Shown piece by piece: positions 1 to 7,330 of a DNA stretch of 11,121 nt. How positions within the stretch are numbered: the stretch's first letter is position 1; each line of letters begins with the position of its first letter. The notes beneath the pieces are model-generated. The model did not search any database and was not told where the DNA came from. It worked only from the letters and a program-made list of their open reading frames with translations. A program made the position numbers and the translations under genes. Source of the stretch: Bacteroidales bacterium UBA1769 (GTDB lineage Bacteria > Bacteroidota > Bacteroidia > Bacteroidales > UBA932); the NCBI GenBank assembly GCA_002314725.1, contig DCGV01000020.1, forward strand, positions 554-11,674. Direction: 5' to 3'.

Positions 1-2
1 CT

Positions 3-167
3 TTCAGCGTTGCTCGTTTCGACAATCCGGGCAATGCGAAGGCCTTTATAGAGTGGAACGGGCGGCGGGACTGGCTCCACGTCTTTTTATTGTGTATGTG
101 TCAACCATGTTTAACAATTAAGGAAGACTGTTCTGGAGTCAATGGTCATGGAAGTACGGTAAGATGA
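3..167 (+). other. Possible C-terminal stub of an unrecognised gene
   Basis: Frame 3 is open from the window edge to a TGA at 165-167. Its first 30 or so codons look protein-like, with G/C-ending codons and charged and aromatic residues such as FDNPGNAKAFIEWNG. After about position 95 the translation becomes Cys-rich and less protein-like, so the original end of the gene may have been lost or replaced here. I do not recognise the family. The opposite strand also has a short open stretch over the first 90 bp, so even the strand is uncertain. Confidence 0.25.
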
Positions 168-343
168 CTGAACTGTATGCAAAAGCAAATCACCCAATTT
201 CGATGGAACTTTCTGTCGTTGTTTCGTATGCCATTACATATTGCAGACAATCTGCGTGTTTTGCAAAGAAAAAGTTGTATGTGTTTTCCGTATGTCTTCC
301 TTACTCTTGATAATTTTGGAAGTAACTTTAAAAAGATTTCATT
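168..343. other. Non-coding stretch upstream of the dynamin block
   Basis: I see no convincing gene here. The short open frames on the plus strand (for example one starting at 164 and ending near 311) are Cys/Phe/Lys-rich with no family resemblance. The stretch ends in a Bacteroidetes-type promoter just before the 73-aa gene. It may hold the left junction of an inserted block, but I found no flanking direct repeat by eye. Confidence 0.4.
284..318 (+). promoter_or_regulatory. Bacteroidetes-type promoter for the 73-aa gene and probably the whole operon
   Basis: The sequence TAATTTTG at 311-318 is an exact match to the Bacteroidetes -7 consensus TAnnTTTG. A weak -33 candidate, TTTTCC at 284-289, lies 21 nt upstream. 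Transcription would start about 325, leaving a short A/T-rich leader before the ATG at 344. The following genes are on the same strand with short gaps, so this promoter may drive all of them. Confidence 0.55.
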
Positions 344-565
344 ATGGCATTATTTCAGATTACCACGAAGAAACGCAAGCATGTCAACGGCATTCACATC
401 GAACCGGGGATGTCAGTTCAAGTTGTCACGCAAAGCATGAGCAACCCCGTCACCACCAACGGAGGACAGCCCGTCATAGACGCATTCTTCCGCATCTATG
501 GCATCGACATCAAAAAGGCAGGATGCCTCAATATGGTGGATCTCAAGGTTGATAGAATAGGATAA
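344..565 (+). CDS. DUF6140-like small protein (73 aa)
   Basis: This short basic protein begins MALFQITTKKRKHVNG, carries an IEPGMSVQVV segment and an SNPVTTNGG loop, and ends in a DAFFRIYGIDIKKAG helix and a short final strand. From memory this matches small Bacteroidales proteins annotated as DUF6140, which have no established function. The ATG at 344 is well placed 26 nt after a perfect -7 box and begins the conserved MALF start. It has no signal peptide or membrane segment, so it is probably cytosolic. It lies 53 nt upstream of the acyl-carrier-like frame and is likely the first gene of the operon. The overlapping frames starting at 177 and 241 are shadows. Confidence 0.75.
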   Translation: MALFQITTKKRKHVNGIHIEPGMSVQVVTQSMSNPVTTNGGQPVIDAFFRIYGIDIKKAGCLNMVDLKVDRIG

Positions 566-573
566 CAATTATG

Positions 574-615
574 TTACATTTCAAATCTCTATGTGTAAAA
601 CAAATGTAAGTTTTT
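574..615 (+). promoter_or_regulatory. A/T-rich inverted repeat followed by a T-run in the 53-nt gap
   Basis: TTACATTT (574-581) and AAATGTAA (602-609) are perfect 8-bp inverted repeats around a 20-nt loop, followed by five T's (611-615) just before the ATG at 619. The form recalls a weak terminator or attenuator between the first small gene and the rest of the operon, or a structure covering the next start. The stem is almost all A-U, so it would be weak; it could also be an operator or chance. Confidence 0.25.
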
Positions 616-618
616 ATT

Positions 619-939
619 ATGAAAGGCCAATCTGTAAATGGACTTTTTGAGGGTCCGATAGAAGTAAATATTAGAGAATTCATCTATCAATATTTCAACG
701 TAGAAGGTCTACCATACCCTCAAAATGTAAGTTGTAAGGAATATAACATATGGAAATTTGCTATGGTTTTTGAGGATGAAGCTGGAGTTGGATTAAATGA
801 CGATCAATTAAAGATGTGTAAGACCATAGAGGATTTGGTAAACTTATGTACTTCCGCTGTAATCAAAAAAGATGAATGTGTAGAATCACAAAAAAAAATT
901 CCGAGCAATCACCGACGTATCCGCCTAATATGGAGATAA
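619..939 (+). CDS. Acyl-carrier-protein-like domain, upstream frame of a two-frame gene
   Basis: Residues about 16-78 resemble the ACP fold, strongest over VFEDEAGVGLNDDQ and KTIEDLVNL, which match the helix II to helix III pattern of carrier proteins. The serine that carries phosphopantetheine is missing: an ungapped alignment to E. coli ACP puts Glu41 there, in KEYNIWKF. If the resemblance is real, the domain is a non-acylated, protein-binding version. Residues 94-106 after the A-run at 890-898 look like out-of-frame readthrough of the repeat that follows. A -1 shift at the A-run would replace them with the frame ending at 1358, giving a product of about 246 aa (93 + 153). Start choice: the ATG at 619 is the first in frame after a T/A-rich leader. 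No signal peptide. Confidence 0.6.
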   Translation: MKGQSVNGLFEGPIEVNIREFIYQYFNVEGLPYPQNVSCKEYNIWKFAMVFEDEAGVGLNDDQLKMCKTIEDLVNLCTSAVIKKDECVESQKKIPSNHRRIRLIWR

Positions 940-1358
940 AAAAGTTTGACAAGAATCCTGCAGAAATTGTTCGTAGTCATAATTGCGAGCAATCACCGAC
1001 GTATCCGCCTAATATGGAGAAAAAAAAGTTTGACAAGAATCCTGCAAAAATTGTTCGTAGTCATGCTTTATGGGGTTCTATTGTAATTGCTTTGCCGCTC
1101 TTTGGATTAGATTGGATAGTATATTGTATCAATCTTTGGCATATGTATGCCAAATTATGTAAACGCGCGAACCGAAAAATGGATGTAGGTAGTATCATTG
1201 TAGGTTTTATAGTAAATATCGTCTTTGCTGTTGTCACAGATTTGGCATTAAGTTTTATTCCTGCTATAGGATGGCTGGGAGCATTCATTATTGCGTACTT
1301 GCTAATATATTTTTCGGGTAAATCATATATTGAAATGTTAAAAAAAATAAATAAATAA
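876..1358 (+). CDS. Repeat-linker membrane protein, downstream frame (DUF697-like tail)
   Basis: The N-terminal 63 residues contain two near-identical 28-residue units (SPTYPPNME, KKFDKNPA, IVRSH), a polar Pro-rich linker. Three hydrophobic segments follow at about 66-88, 104-127 and 128-146. The last, FIPAIGWLGAFI with a later SGKSYIEML, recalls the hydrophobic end of DUF697/YcjF-type proteins, which are known partners or domains of GTPases; this is similarity by eye only. The ATG at 876 lies inside the upstream gene and has no visible ribosome site, so expression is more likely by -1 frameshift from the frame starting at 619; internal ATGs at 933 and 1017 are alternatives. It ends 3 nt before the first dynamin-like gene. 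Probable role: membrane anchor or partner of the GTPases. Confidence 0.55.
   Translation: MCRITKKNSEQSPTYPPNMEIKKFDKNPAEIVRSHNCEQSPTYPPNMEKKKFDKNPAKIVRSHALWGSIVIALPLFGLDWIVYCINLWHMYAKLCKRANRKMDVGSIIVGFIVNIVFAVVTDLALSFIPAIGWLGAFIIAYLLIYFSGKSYIEMLKKINK
890..898 (+). promoter_or_regulatory. A9 homopolymer with A AAA AAA slippery heptamer (candidate -1 frameshift site)
   Basis: Nine A's lie where the acyl-carrier-like frame should join the membrane frame. In the upstream frame, 891-897 reads as a textbook slippery heptamer (A AAA AAA), and a one-base backward slip reads AAT TCC GAG next, straight into the in-frame 28-residue repeats and membrane domain. I see no strong hairpin 5-9 nt downstream to stimulate slippage. 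Alternatives are length variation of the tract (phase variation), a real inactivating indel or a sequencing error. Confidence 0.5.
897..1064 (+). repeat. 84-bp direct tandem duplication (two copies)
   Basis: Copy 1 is 897-980 and copy 2 is 981-1064. By eye they differ at only three positions (901/985, and changes at T-to-A and G-to-A sites inside the A-rich parts). The period of 84 is 28 codons, so the reading frame is kept. Copy 1 starts within the A9 tract. The near identity suggests a recent duplication. Confidence 0.93.
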
Positions 1359-1361
1359 ATT

Positions 1362-3068
1362 ATGGAAATTATACAGACTTACATCAAAAAAGTTGATTGT
1401 GCTAATCGTATTGCCACACCTCTTTTGAACAGTACGGCAAAAGTCGAATCAACAAAAATAGCCGAGGAATTAACCGAAGCACTTAAAAATTCTTCTTATA
1501 TTAAGGTTCCTTTCGTTGGAGAATTCAATGCGAGCAAGAGTTCGCTTCTCAACGCTTATATGGGTGTTGATTTACTTCCAACAAACATAACGCCGGAAAC
1601 TGCAGTTTCATACGAATTGTATTACTCTACTTCAGAAAAGTTGGAAGTATGGCGCTATGGAAACTTGAAAGATTGTACTGTTATTGACCATATCAAGGAA
1701 CTGAACGTCAAGCCTGGTGATATTGTAAAGGTATATGTAAACAATGAACGTATTCGTTCTTTAAACGATCGTGGTATTGTTATTGTTGACATGCCTGGCA
1801 TTGACTCTGGTGTAGAAGAGCATAACAATGCCATCATGAACTATATTCAAGAGGGTACTTTCTATGTGATTGTTTCGGACATTCAGCATGGTACTCTTAC
1901 CGGCACATCACTTCAGTTTATACAAGAGTTGAAGAAATATTCTCTTTCCGCAGCAGTACTTCTTTCTAAGATTGACCGCAAACCAGTTGAAGAAGTTAAT
2001 ACAGTCCTTGCCAATGTTAAGGACTTTGTACAGCGTACAATTGGATCAGACACTTTTGTTGGTGCAGTATCAGCTTTGACTCATCAGATTGGTGATATGG
2101 AGCAGTTGCTTGCAACACTTGACGGCAAGGAATTCGCTGAGAAAAAGTTCCAAAGTGAAGTAGATGGTTATGTTGACAAGATGATAGCACAACTTGAGTT
2201 CCAAGCAAACCTTCTTGCCAGTGACGCAAGCAACTTTGATGCCCAAATTGAAAAATTGGAGCAGAAACGTGCCGAGGTGTCGCAAAAGTTAGAGCAGAAT
2301 GACGTGAACGCTCAGCCTATCGAAGGGTCTGCTCAGGATATTCTCGATGATATCTATAATGCTTTGATGCTTAACTCATACCAGTTGGCAAATGTTGTTT
2401 GTTCCCAAAATGATGCAAAGATTCTAAATAATCAGATACTCTCTATTATTCGCCCTGTTCTTGTTGATTCATTCAAACGTGAGATAGGTGAATATCAGGA
2501 GGTTTTAGGTCAAACCATTAATGTAATGACAGATGAGATAGAAGCGATTTTGAAGGATGAAAGTAATCCAATTGTTCAACAAGCGGAAAACCTTGCCGGA
2601 AGTCTCGTAAGTAGAGAAATCGTAGAGGAATTGTTGTCTAAGGGAATAGAGAAACTTATTGTCCGTTTTGCAGGATACAAGAGCATTACGGGACTTTTGG
2701 GTATGATAGGAGGAGTGTTGAATCCTATAGTAGGTATCATTATTGGATTCATTCCTGACTTGCTTCGTATGATATTTGGCAAGGGTAAGAATGCCAAGAT
2801 TGAAGAAATTCAAAAGCGACTTGAGAGCGCAGCTTATGCTCAAATAGTCGATGCTATGCGTCAGCCTGTTACAGAAATGCTTGAAGAACAGAGACGCGAA
2901 ACATTAGACAATCTGAAAAAGGCAATAGACGATGAACTTGGTTCTATCAACGCTGCTCTCTCTGAGGCAAAGACTCAAAAGGAACTTGACGATGCCAAGA
3001 AGAAGGCAAAGATTGAGACTCTAAAAGATGCCGTATATCAGATTAAGTTTGAATTGGGGATAAAATAA
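1362..3068 (+). CDS. Dynamin-like GTPase 1 with altered P-loop (LeoA-like, 568 aa)
   Basis: The GTPase domain spans about residues 45-250. G1 is GEFNASKSS (Gly53-Ser61); Lys59 and Ser60 are kept but the glycine before the lysine is Ser58. G2 candidates are Thr74, Thr77 and Thr80, G3 is DMPG (143-146), and G4 is LSKID (201-205), an acceptable form of N/TKxD. A helical region with coiled-coil character follows. A long hydrophobic stretch at 442-473 (GLLGMIGG, NPIVGIIIGFIP) could be a membrane-inserting paddle like that of other bacterial dynamins. The tail (475-568) is charged helix. It starts 3 nt after the preceding frame and ends 18 nt before GTPase 2. Size and context fit the Leo type; the assignment to LeoA rather than to dynamin-like proteins in general is inference. 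Expected role: nucleotide-driven assembly on or near the membrane. Confidence 0.85.
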   Translation: MEIIQTYIKKVDCANRIATPLLNSTAKVESTKIAEELTEALKNSSYIKVPFVGEFNASKSSLLNAYMGVDLLPTNITPETAVSYELYYSTSEKLEVWRYGNLKDCTVIDHIKELNVKPGDIVKVYVNNERIRSLNDRGIVIVDMPGIDSGVEEHNNAIMNYIQEGTFYVIVSDIQHGTLTGTSLQFIQELKKYSLSAAVLLSKIDRKPVEEVNTVLANVKDFVQRTIGSDTFVGAVSALTHQIGDMEQLLATLDGKEFAEKKFQSEVDGYVDKMIAQLEFQANLLASDASNFDAQIEKLEQKRAEVSQKLEQNDVNAQPIEGSAQDILDDIYNALMLNSYQLANVVCSQNDAKILNNQILSIIRPVLVDSFKREIGEYQEVLGQTINVMTDEIEAILKDESNPIVQQAENLAGSLVSREIVEELLSKGIEKLIVRFAGYKSITGLLGMIGGVLNPIVGIIIGFIPDLLRMIFGKGKNAKIEEIQKRLESAAYAQIVDAMRQPVTEMLEEQRRETLDNLKKAIDDELGSINAALSEAKTQKELDDAKKKAKIETLKDAVYQIKFELGIK

Positions 3069-3086
3069 CATTATTGCGTTTGACAA

Positions 3087-5126
3087 ATGGGATTATTAAA
3101 TATAAAAAAAAGAAGCGAAACTCTCGGCAAAAAGAACTTAAAGACTTTATTGCAGGTTAATAAGTTCGATGATCCAAGGAGCGCAATGGAACTCATTGGT
3201 CATATATGTACTGCAGCCAAGGATGTTGATTTTACAGATGAGTTCACTCCAATTTGGGAATTGTTGTCTGAAATGGAAAAATTTCGTGAGGAACAGAAAT
3301 TCAAATGGAAAGATGATTTGTTCGGAAATTTGTTGGACATTCTTGATGAAATAGAAAATACATTCTTAGACAATACATACCAGTTGAAGATTGCGGTATC
3401 AGGTGGATATAGTGCCGGTAAATCAACATTTATGAACATGCTGATTGGCGAGGATGAATTCTTGCCTACCGATATGAATCCGACCTCACTTGTTAACACA
3501 TACATAAATTTCAACAATAAGATAGCAAAGCCGGTAGTACGTGGTGAGAATATCAAAAACAACCTTGTTTTATTGAATGAAGACGTTCTTGCTTCTATCC
3601 GCCATGACACACAAAATGCCAAAGCAGTTGCCAATGTTTTGCATCGTATGATTATTGACGTACCTTGCAAGAACTTCCTTGATGAGATAACATTCATTGA
3701 TACACCGGGATATGATAATTCTCTGACAGTGAATAGAGAAAATGGAAAAACAGATAAAGACACTGCAAGTAAAGCATTTAAAGAGGCTAAAGTAATTTTT
3801 TGGTGTGCGAATATCGGCAAACAGGTTACGGAAGAAGACTTGAACTTTATTCGTGAAAATGGAGGCGAAGACAAACCTGTAGTGATACTCCTGTCGCGAA
3901 TGAAATCAAAAACTCTATCAGAAGTTCCCCTAATTGCAAAGAGTTGTTACAACACAGCCACAAAGAGTCTGAAGAATGTGATTGATGTAATTGCTTTTGA
4001 TAAAGAAGTGCCTCTTGATGGAATATATTCTTACAAGCGTAATGCCCTGTCAAGTTTATTTGGAAAGATTAAAGAAGCATATAATACAACGGTGCTGGAG
4101 TTATATGAGGATAGGATAAAATCTTGTTTTGATGAAGAACAATCTAAATCAAAGGAGTGGCAAAATATACTGCAATCTGAACGTAACGATGTTGTGTCAA
4201 AGCTGAATGAAGCACGCAAAAACAGTTCGTCTCTTAGAGAAATCAACAGGGATTGGAATAAAGATCTCCAAACTATTCTTATTGATGGTTATAATGAAGT
4301 ACTGGAAGCAGCAGATAATCTTGCCGATTCATCTTCTTATGCTATTGACAAGTTCTTGAGTTTCTATAATGGTGTCATGGATTTTGAAAATAATGACCAT
4401 TGGGGTTCGTCTTCTGTATTAAACAGAGCATTAGCCAGTGGGCGTTATACTTACGAACAGGCTTGCAACAAGCACAATGAAGCCATCAAGTATCAATATC
4501 ATGGGGAAGAATGGCGCAAAGAAGTATTTAACCATTTTGTTGCAGTCTCAAATGCGTATTCGGAACAAGATCCCTACGATGTGGATAATTACGAAAAAAG
4601 AAAGAGCGAACTTTTTGTTGGAATGATGGCAGAAAAGAAATTACAACAGTGCACTGCCAAATATCAGCCAATGGTTTTAGCCGAATTGCAAAAAGTAAAT
4701 GATAAGTGTATTGAAAAGCGTAAGAAACATTATCAAAATCTCGAAAAACTTGAAAAAATAGAGGAACGAGATATATTTTCGGCCATTACGGGTGGAAATA
4801 TGAATCGATTCATTCTTTGTTTCCATACAGGTGTGGAACTTACCACTTGCAATTCACAAGGCTATAATGTACTCACTTGGACAGTAACATGCGGAAACAC
4901 AGAAATGCTTGAGTTCTTATTGAAACATAAGGATGACAAAGAAGGTATTGATATGACTATCAAGGACAAGAATGGCTTGAATATCATGGAAGCCTCTGTT
5001 GTAGCGCATAATAAGCAAGCTTGTCGTCTTCTACTAAAATCAATACCGTCACTCCGTCAGTCAGGAAAGCAAATGGATAATTTAGCGGATAAAAACGATT
5101 TTAAATCATGGATTAAAACTTTATGA
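3087..5126 (+). CDS. Dynamin-like GTPase 2 with C-terminal ankyrin-like repeats (679 aa)
   Basis: Residues 1-95 are a mostly helical leader region. The GTPase domain starts at about 98: G1 GGYSAGKST (106-114) is canonical, G2 candidates are Thr128 and Thr133, and G3 is DTPG (205-208). At the G4 position the strand VVILLS (265-270) is followed by RMKSK instead of N/TKxD, so guanine recognition is altered or uses other residues. Residues 330-560 are charged helices typical of dynamin stalks. Residues about 561-655 read as two to three ankyrin-like repeats (NGLNIMEASVVAHN, LLLKSIP), an unusual end for a bacterial dynamin and a likely protein-binding module. No membrane segment is seen. The ATG at 3087 lies 18 nt after gene 1, and the end overlaps gene 3 by 4 nt (ATGA), implying coupled translation. 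Confidence 0.85.
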   Translation: MGLLNIKKRSETLGKKNLKTLLQVNKFDDPRSAMELIGHICTAAKDVDFTDEFTPIWELLSEMEKFREEQKFKWKDDLFGNLLDILDEIENTFLDNTYQLKIAVSGGYSAGKSTFMNMLIGEDEFLPTDMNPTSLVNTYINFNNKIAKPVVRGENIKNNLVLLNEDVLASIRHDTQNAKAVANVLHRMIIDVPCKNFLDEITFIDTPGYDNSLTVNRENGKTDKDTASKAFKEAKVIFWCANIGKQVTEEDLNFIRENGGEDKPVVILLSRMKSKTLSEVPLIAKSCYNTATKSLKNVIDVIAFDKEVPLDGIYSYKRNALSSLFGKIKEAYNTTVLELYEDRIKSCFDEEQSKSKEWQNILQSERNDVVSKLNEARKNSSSLREINRDWNKDLQTILIDGYNEVLEAADNLADSSSYAIDKFLSFYNGVMDFENNDHWGSSSVLNRALASGRYTYEQACNKHNEAIKYQYHGEEWRKEVFNHFVAVSNAYSEQDPYDVDNYEKRKSELFVGMMAEKKLQQCTAKYQPMVLAELQKVNDKCIEKRKKHYQNLEKLEKIEERDIFSAITGGNMNRFILCFHTGVELTTCNSQGYNVLTWTVTCGNTEMLEFLLKHKDDKEGIDMTIKDKNGLNIMEASVVAHNKQACRLLLKSIPSLRQSGKQMDNLADKNDFKSWIKTL

Positions 5127-7330
5127 ATATAACAGCAGATAATTACAAATCTTTTTTCTCTATCTTTAACAAAGAGATAGATGCAGTACAAACTAAGGGT
5201 AATGCCACTGTAGTAGAGGCACTTGCAAAACTAAAGGAAACTTTTGCCAAGAAGGAACGCGGCAGTGAGATACTGTTGGCAGATAACAGTGTGCTGAAAA
5301 TAGGTATTGTAGGACAGGTAAAAGCAGGAAAATCGTCTTTCCTCAATTCTCTGTTCTTCAATGGAGAGAATATTCTCCCGCGTGCTTCAACGCCCATGAC
5401 AGCCGGGCTTACGGTGCTCAAGTACGGTGAAGAAAATAAGTTTGTTGTCGAATATTTCAACAGTAAGGAGTGGCAGTATTTCGTTGACAAGGCAGCGGAG
5501 TATGACAAACTGATCGAGATGGGAAAGGTACAGAATCCCGGGTTTAACGATTCAGATATTGAAAAGATGTACAATATCGATTCGACCAAGCGGAGTGCAA
5601 AGGAGATGGTGACCAAGTGTAATCGAGCCGCGTTGTCCAATGTTCAGAAAGTATCCAAAAAAGAAGAAAAAGCATTTGAACAATATCAGGAACTCCAAAA
5701 TATTCTTGAAGATTATGTAGGTGCAAACGGAAAGATGACCTCTATCGTGAAATGTCTGACTATTGAACTTAGAGATGAGCGATTGAAGGACATTCAGATT
5801 GTAGATACTCCGGGTGTTAATGATCCTGTTGTGTCTCGTGAGATGAGAACAAGGGAGTTTCTTCAGGAATGCCACGGTGTTTTCTTTCTCAGTAATTCAA
5901 CACAATTCTTCGGCGCGACAGATGTGAGTTTTCTTGTTAATCGCATAGGCAGTCAGGGAATAGGAACTGTTGTACTTATTGGAAGCATGCTTGATGCCGG
6001 CTTGATGGACGCAAGTGGTAAATATCACGATGACTTGGGCAATGCACTTGAATACGTAAAGAGTTCGTTAGAACGCCAGTATCGTGCAAATATTTTAACG
6101 TCTGATTTCAATGGTGATGATCCTGAACTTGATTTCAGTTCGGGCATCGGATATTCAATTGCACAGAAGGGACGTTCTCGTTGGGATGCCACGGAGGCCC
6201 ATGTTGTAAGTCGAATGTGTGAACTTTACCCAAGTTTTTTTGATACAGATGAGAACATCAAGGAAATGTTTACAGATCTTGCAAACATTGATGGGGAAGA
6301 CGGCATAAGGGCAAAATATCTTGACGGGTTGTTCAAGGCAAATATGGACAAGATTATTCGGCAGAAATTGAACTCTTATTTCGGTAATGCTTCGGCAGAA
6401 CTCTCAAAGGTATTTGATGCTCAAAAAGAAGTTCTTGAAACACATCTTCAAAACCTGCGGAATTGCGAAAATCCAGAAGAACGTCGTGAGGCTATGAATA
6501 AACTTCTTTCTGCTATGAAGCGAGACATTCTTAGCATAATAAATCGTGTAGATAGTCGGGCAGACAAAGCCGTAAAAGACGTTATGAACACATATTCAAT
6601 GAATTGGAATGGTAATATACCGACATCAGTTGCACAAATAACTTGTCAGCGTGAATCAACTTTTTGGGGAAATGAAAAGTCTTTCAATGTTAATGTTGAG
6701 ATTATTGATAATAATACACTAGCTACAAACCTTCTTAAAGTCGTATTTGACGGAATAGCCAATGTCGCCAAGGAATGGGACAAGAAGAATCTTGAAATCA
6801 GGAAGTTCATAAGTGATTCTATAAATGATTTTATCAGTGAACAAGAAAAGAATGACATAGAGAACAAGATTGACGGAAAGATGCTTTCGTCAGTATTGAA
6901 TGATACGCTTGACCAAATGAGTAGTGAAGCAACCATTGATGTTGGTATGTTCAAGAACAAAGCAGAGTCTGAAATAGATGAACTTATGATGGGGTGTGAT
7001 GATATATCAACTGTTGTAGGTGCGATGAGTGAGAATCAAGCACGCATCGAAATTGAAAATAGAGTGCGCAAAAAAAAGAATGAGATGAGCAGTCAGATTC
7101 GTGATTATCTCAATGGATTATATTCTGATGTACAAAAGATGGTGCAGAAAGCAAAAGAGTCATCAACAATTTGCATTAAAGAAAAGAAAGATCAGTTCAT
7201 CAGCCATATATCTGAAGAAATCAACAAGAAGATTGATGAACTTGAGGTTCAAATCAAGAATCGTACAGAAAATATAAACACTTTGACTGAAGTTATTAAT
7301 ACCCTTAAAACAATTCAGAAAAAATTATGA
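5123..7330 (+). CDS. Dynamin-like GTPase 3 (LeoBC-like, 735 aa)
   Basis: G1 GQVKAGKSS (64-72) is canonical. G2 lies in ASTPMTAG (88-95), and G3 is DTPG (228-231). A long insert of about 100 residues, charged and helical, lies between G2 and G3 (about 110-205). At G4 the strand VVLIG (283-287) is followed by SMLDAG, which keeps the aspartate (Asp291) but not N/TK. The C-terminal two-thirds is helical, ending in a charged coiled coil at about 640-735 (KKKNEMSSQ, KIDELEVQIKN). I see no membrane segment, so it probably works with its membrane-anchored neighbours. It overlaps GTPase 2 by 4 nt at the start and the 228-aa gene by 4 nt at the end, the tightest spacing in the operon. Dynamin-family membership is secure; equivalence to LeoB or LeoC is inference. 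Confidence 0.85.
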   Translation: MNITADNYKSFFSIFNKEIDAVQTKGNATVVEALAKLKETFAKKERGSEILLADNSVLKIGIVGQVKAGKSSFLNSLFFNGENILPRASTPMTAGLTVLKYGEENKFVVEYFNSKEWQYFVDKAAEYDKLIEMGKVQNPGFNDSDIEKMYNIDSTKRSAKEMVTKCNRAALSNVQKVSKKEEKAFEQYQELQNILEDYVGANGKMTSIVKCLTIELRDERLKDIQIVDTPGVNDPVVSREMRTREFLQECHGVFFLSNSTQFFGATDVSFLVNRIGSQGIGTVVLIGSMLDAGLMDASGKYHDDLGNALEYVKSSLERQYRANILTSDFNGDDPELDFSSGIGYSIAQKGRSRWDATEAHVVSRMCELYPSFFDTDENIKEMFTDLANIDGEDGIRAKYLDGLFKANMDKIIRQKLNSYFGNASAELSKVFDAQKEVLETHLQNLRNCENPEERREAMNKLLSAMKRDILSIINRVDSRADKAVKDVMNTYSMNWNGNIPTSVAQITCQRESTFWGNEKSFNVNVEIIDNNTLATNLLKVVFDGIANVAKEWDKKNLEIRKFISDSINDFISEQEKNDIENKIDGKMLSSVLNDTLDQMSSEATIDVGMFKNKAESEIDELMMGCDDISTVVGAMSENQARIEIENRVRKKKNEMSSQIRDYLNGLYSDVQKMVQKAKESSTICIKEKKDQFISHISEEINKKIDELEVQIKNRTENINTLTEVINTLKTIQKKL

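Noticed and set aside
177..552. Two overlapping plus-strand frames of 87 and 103 codons
   Set aside because: They overlap the DUF6140-like gene in other frames, are Cys/His/Arg-rich, and have no promoter suited to their starts.
575..582. TACATTTC as a second promoter for the carrier-like gene
   Set aside because: It misses the final G of the TAnnTTTG consensus and has no TTTG at the right distance upstream.
897..1064. Direct repeats considered as a CRISPR array
   Set aside because: Only two adjacent 84-bp copies exist with no spacers, and they encode an in-frame protein repeat.
876..1358. Calling the two-frame gene a plain pseudogene
   Set aside because: Both frames are otherwise intact, a proper slippery heptamer lies at the join, and the downstream operon is undamaged; a sequencing error or real mutation remains possible.
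2505..2843. 112-codon minus-strand frame inside GTPase 1, and similar minus-strand frames at 3200-3874, 5143-5640 and 6646-6960
   Set aside because: All are shadows of the well-supported dynamin-like genes, with Ser/Phe/Leu-rich compositions typical of antisense frames.
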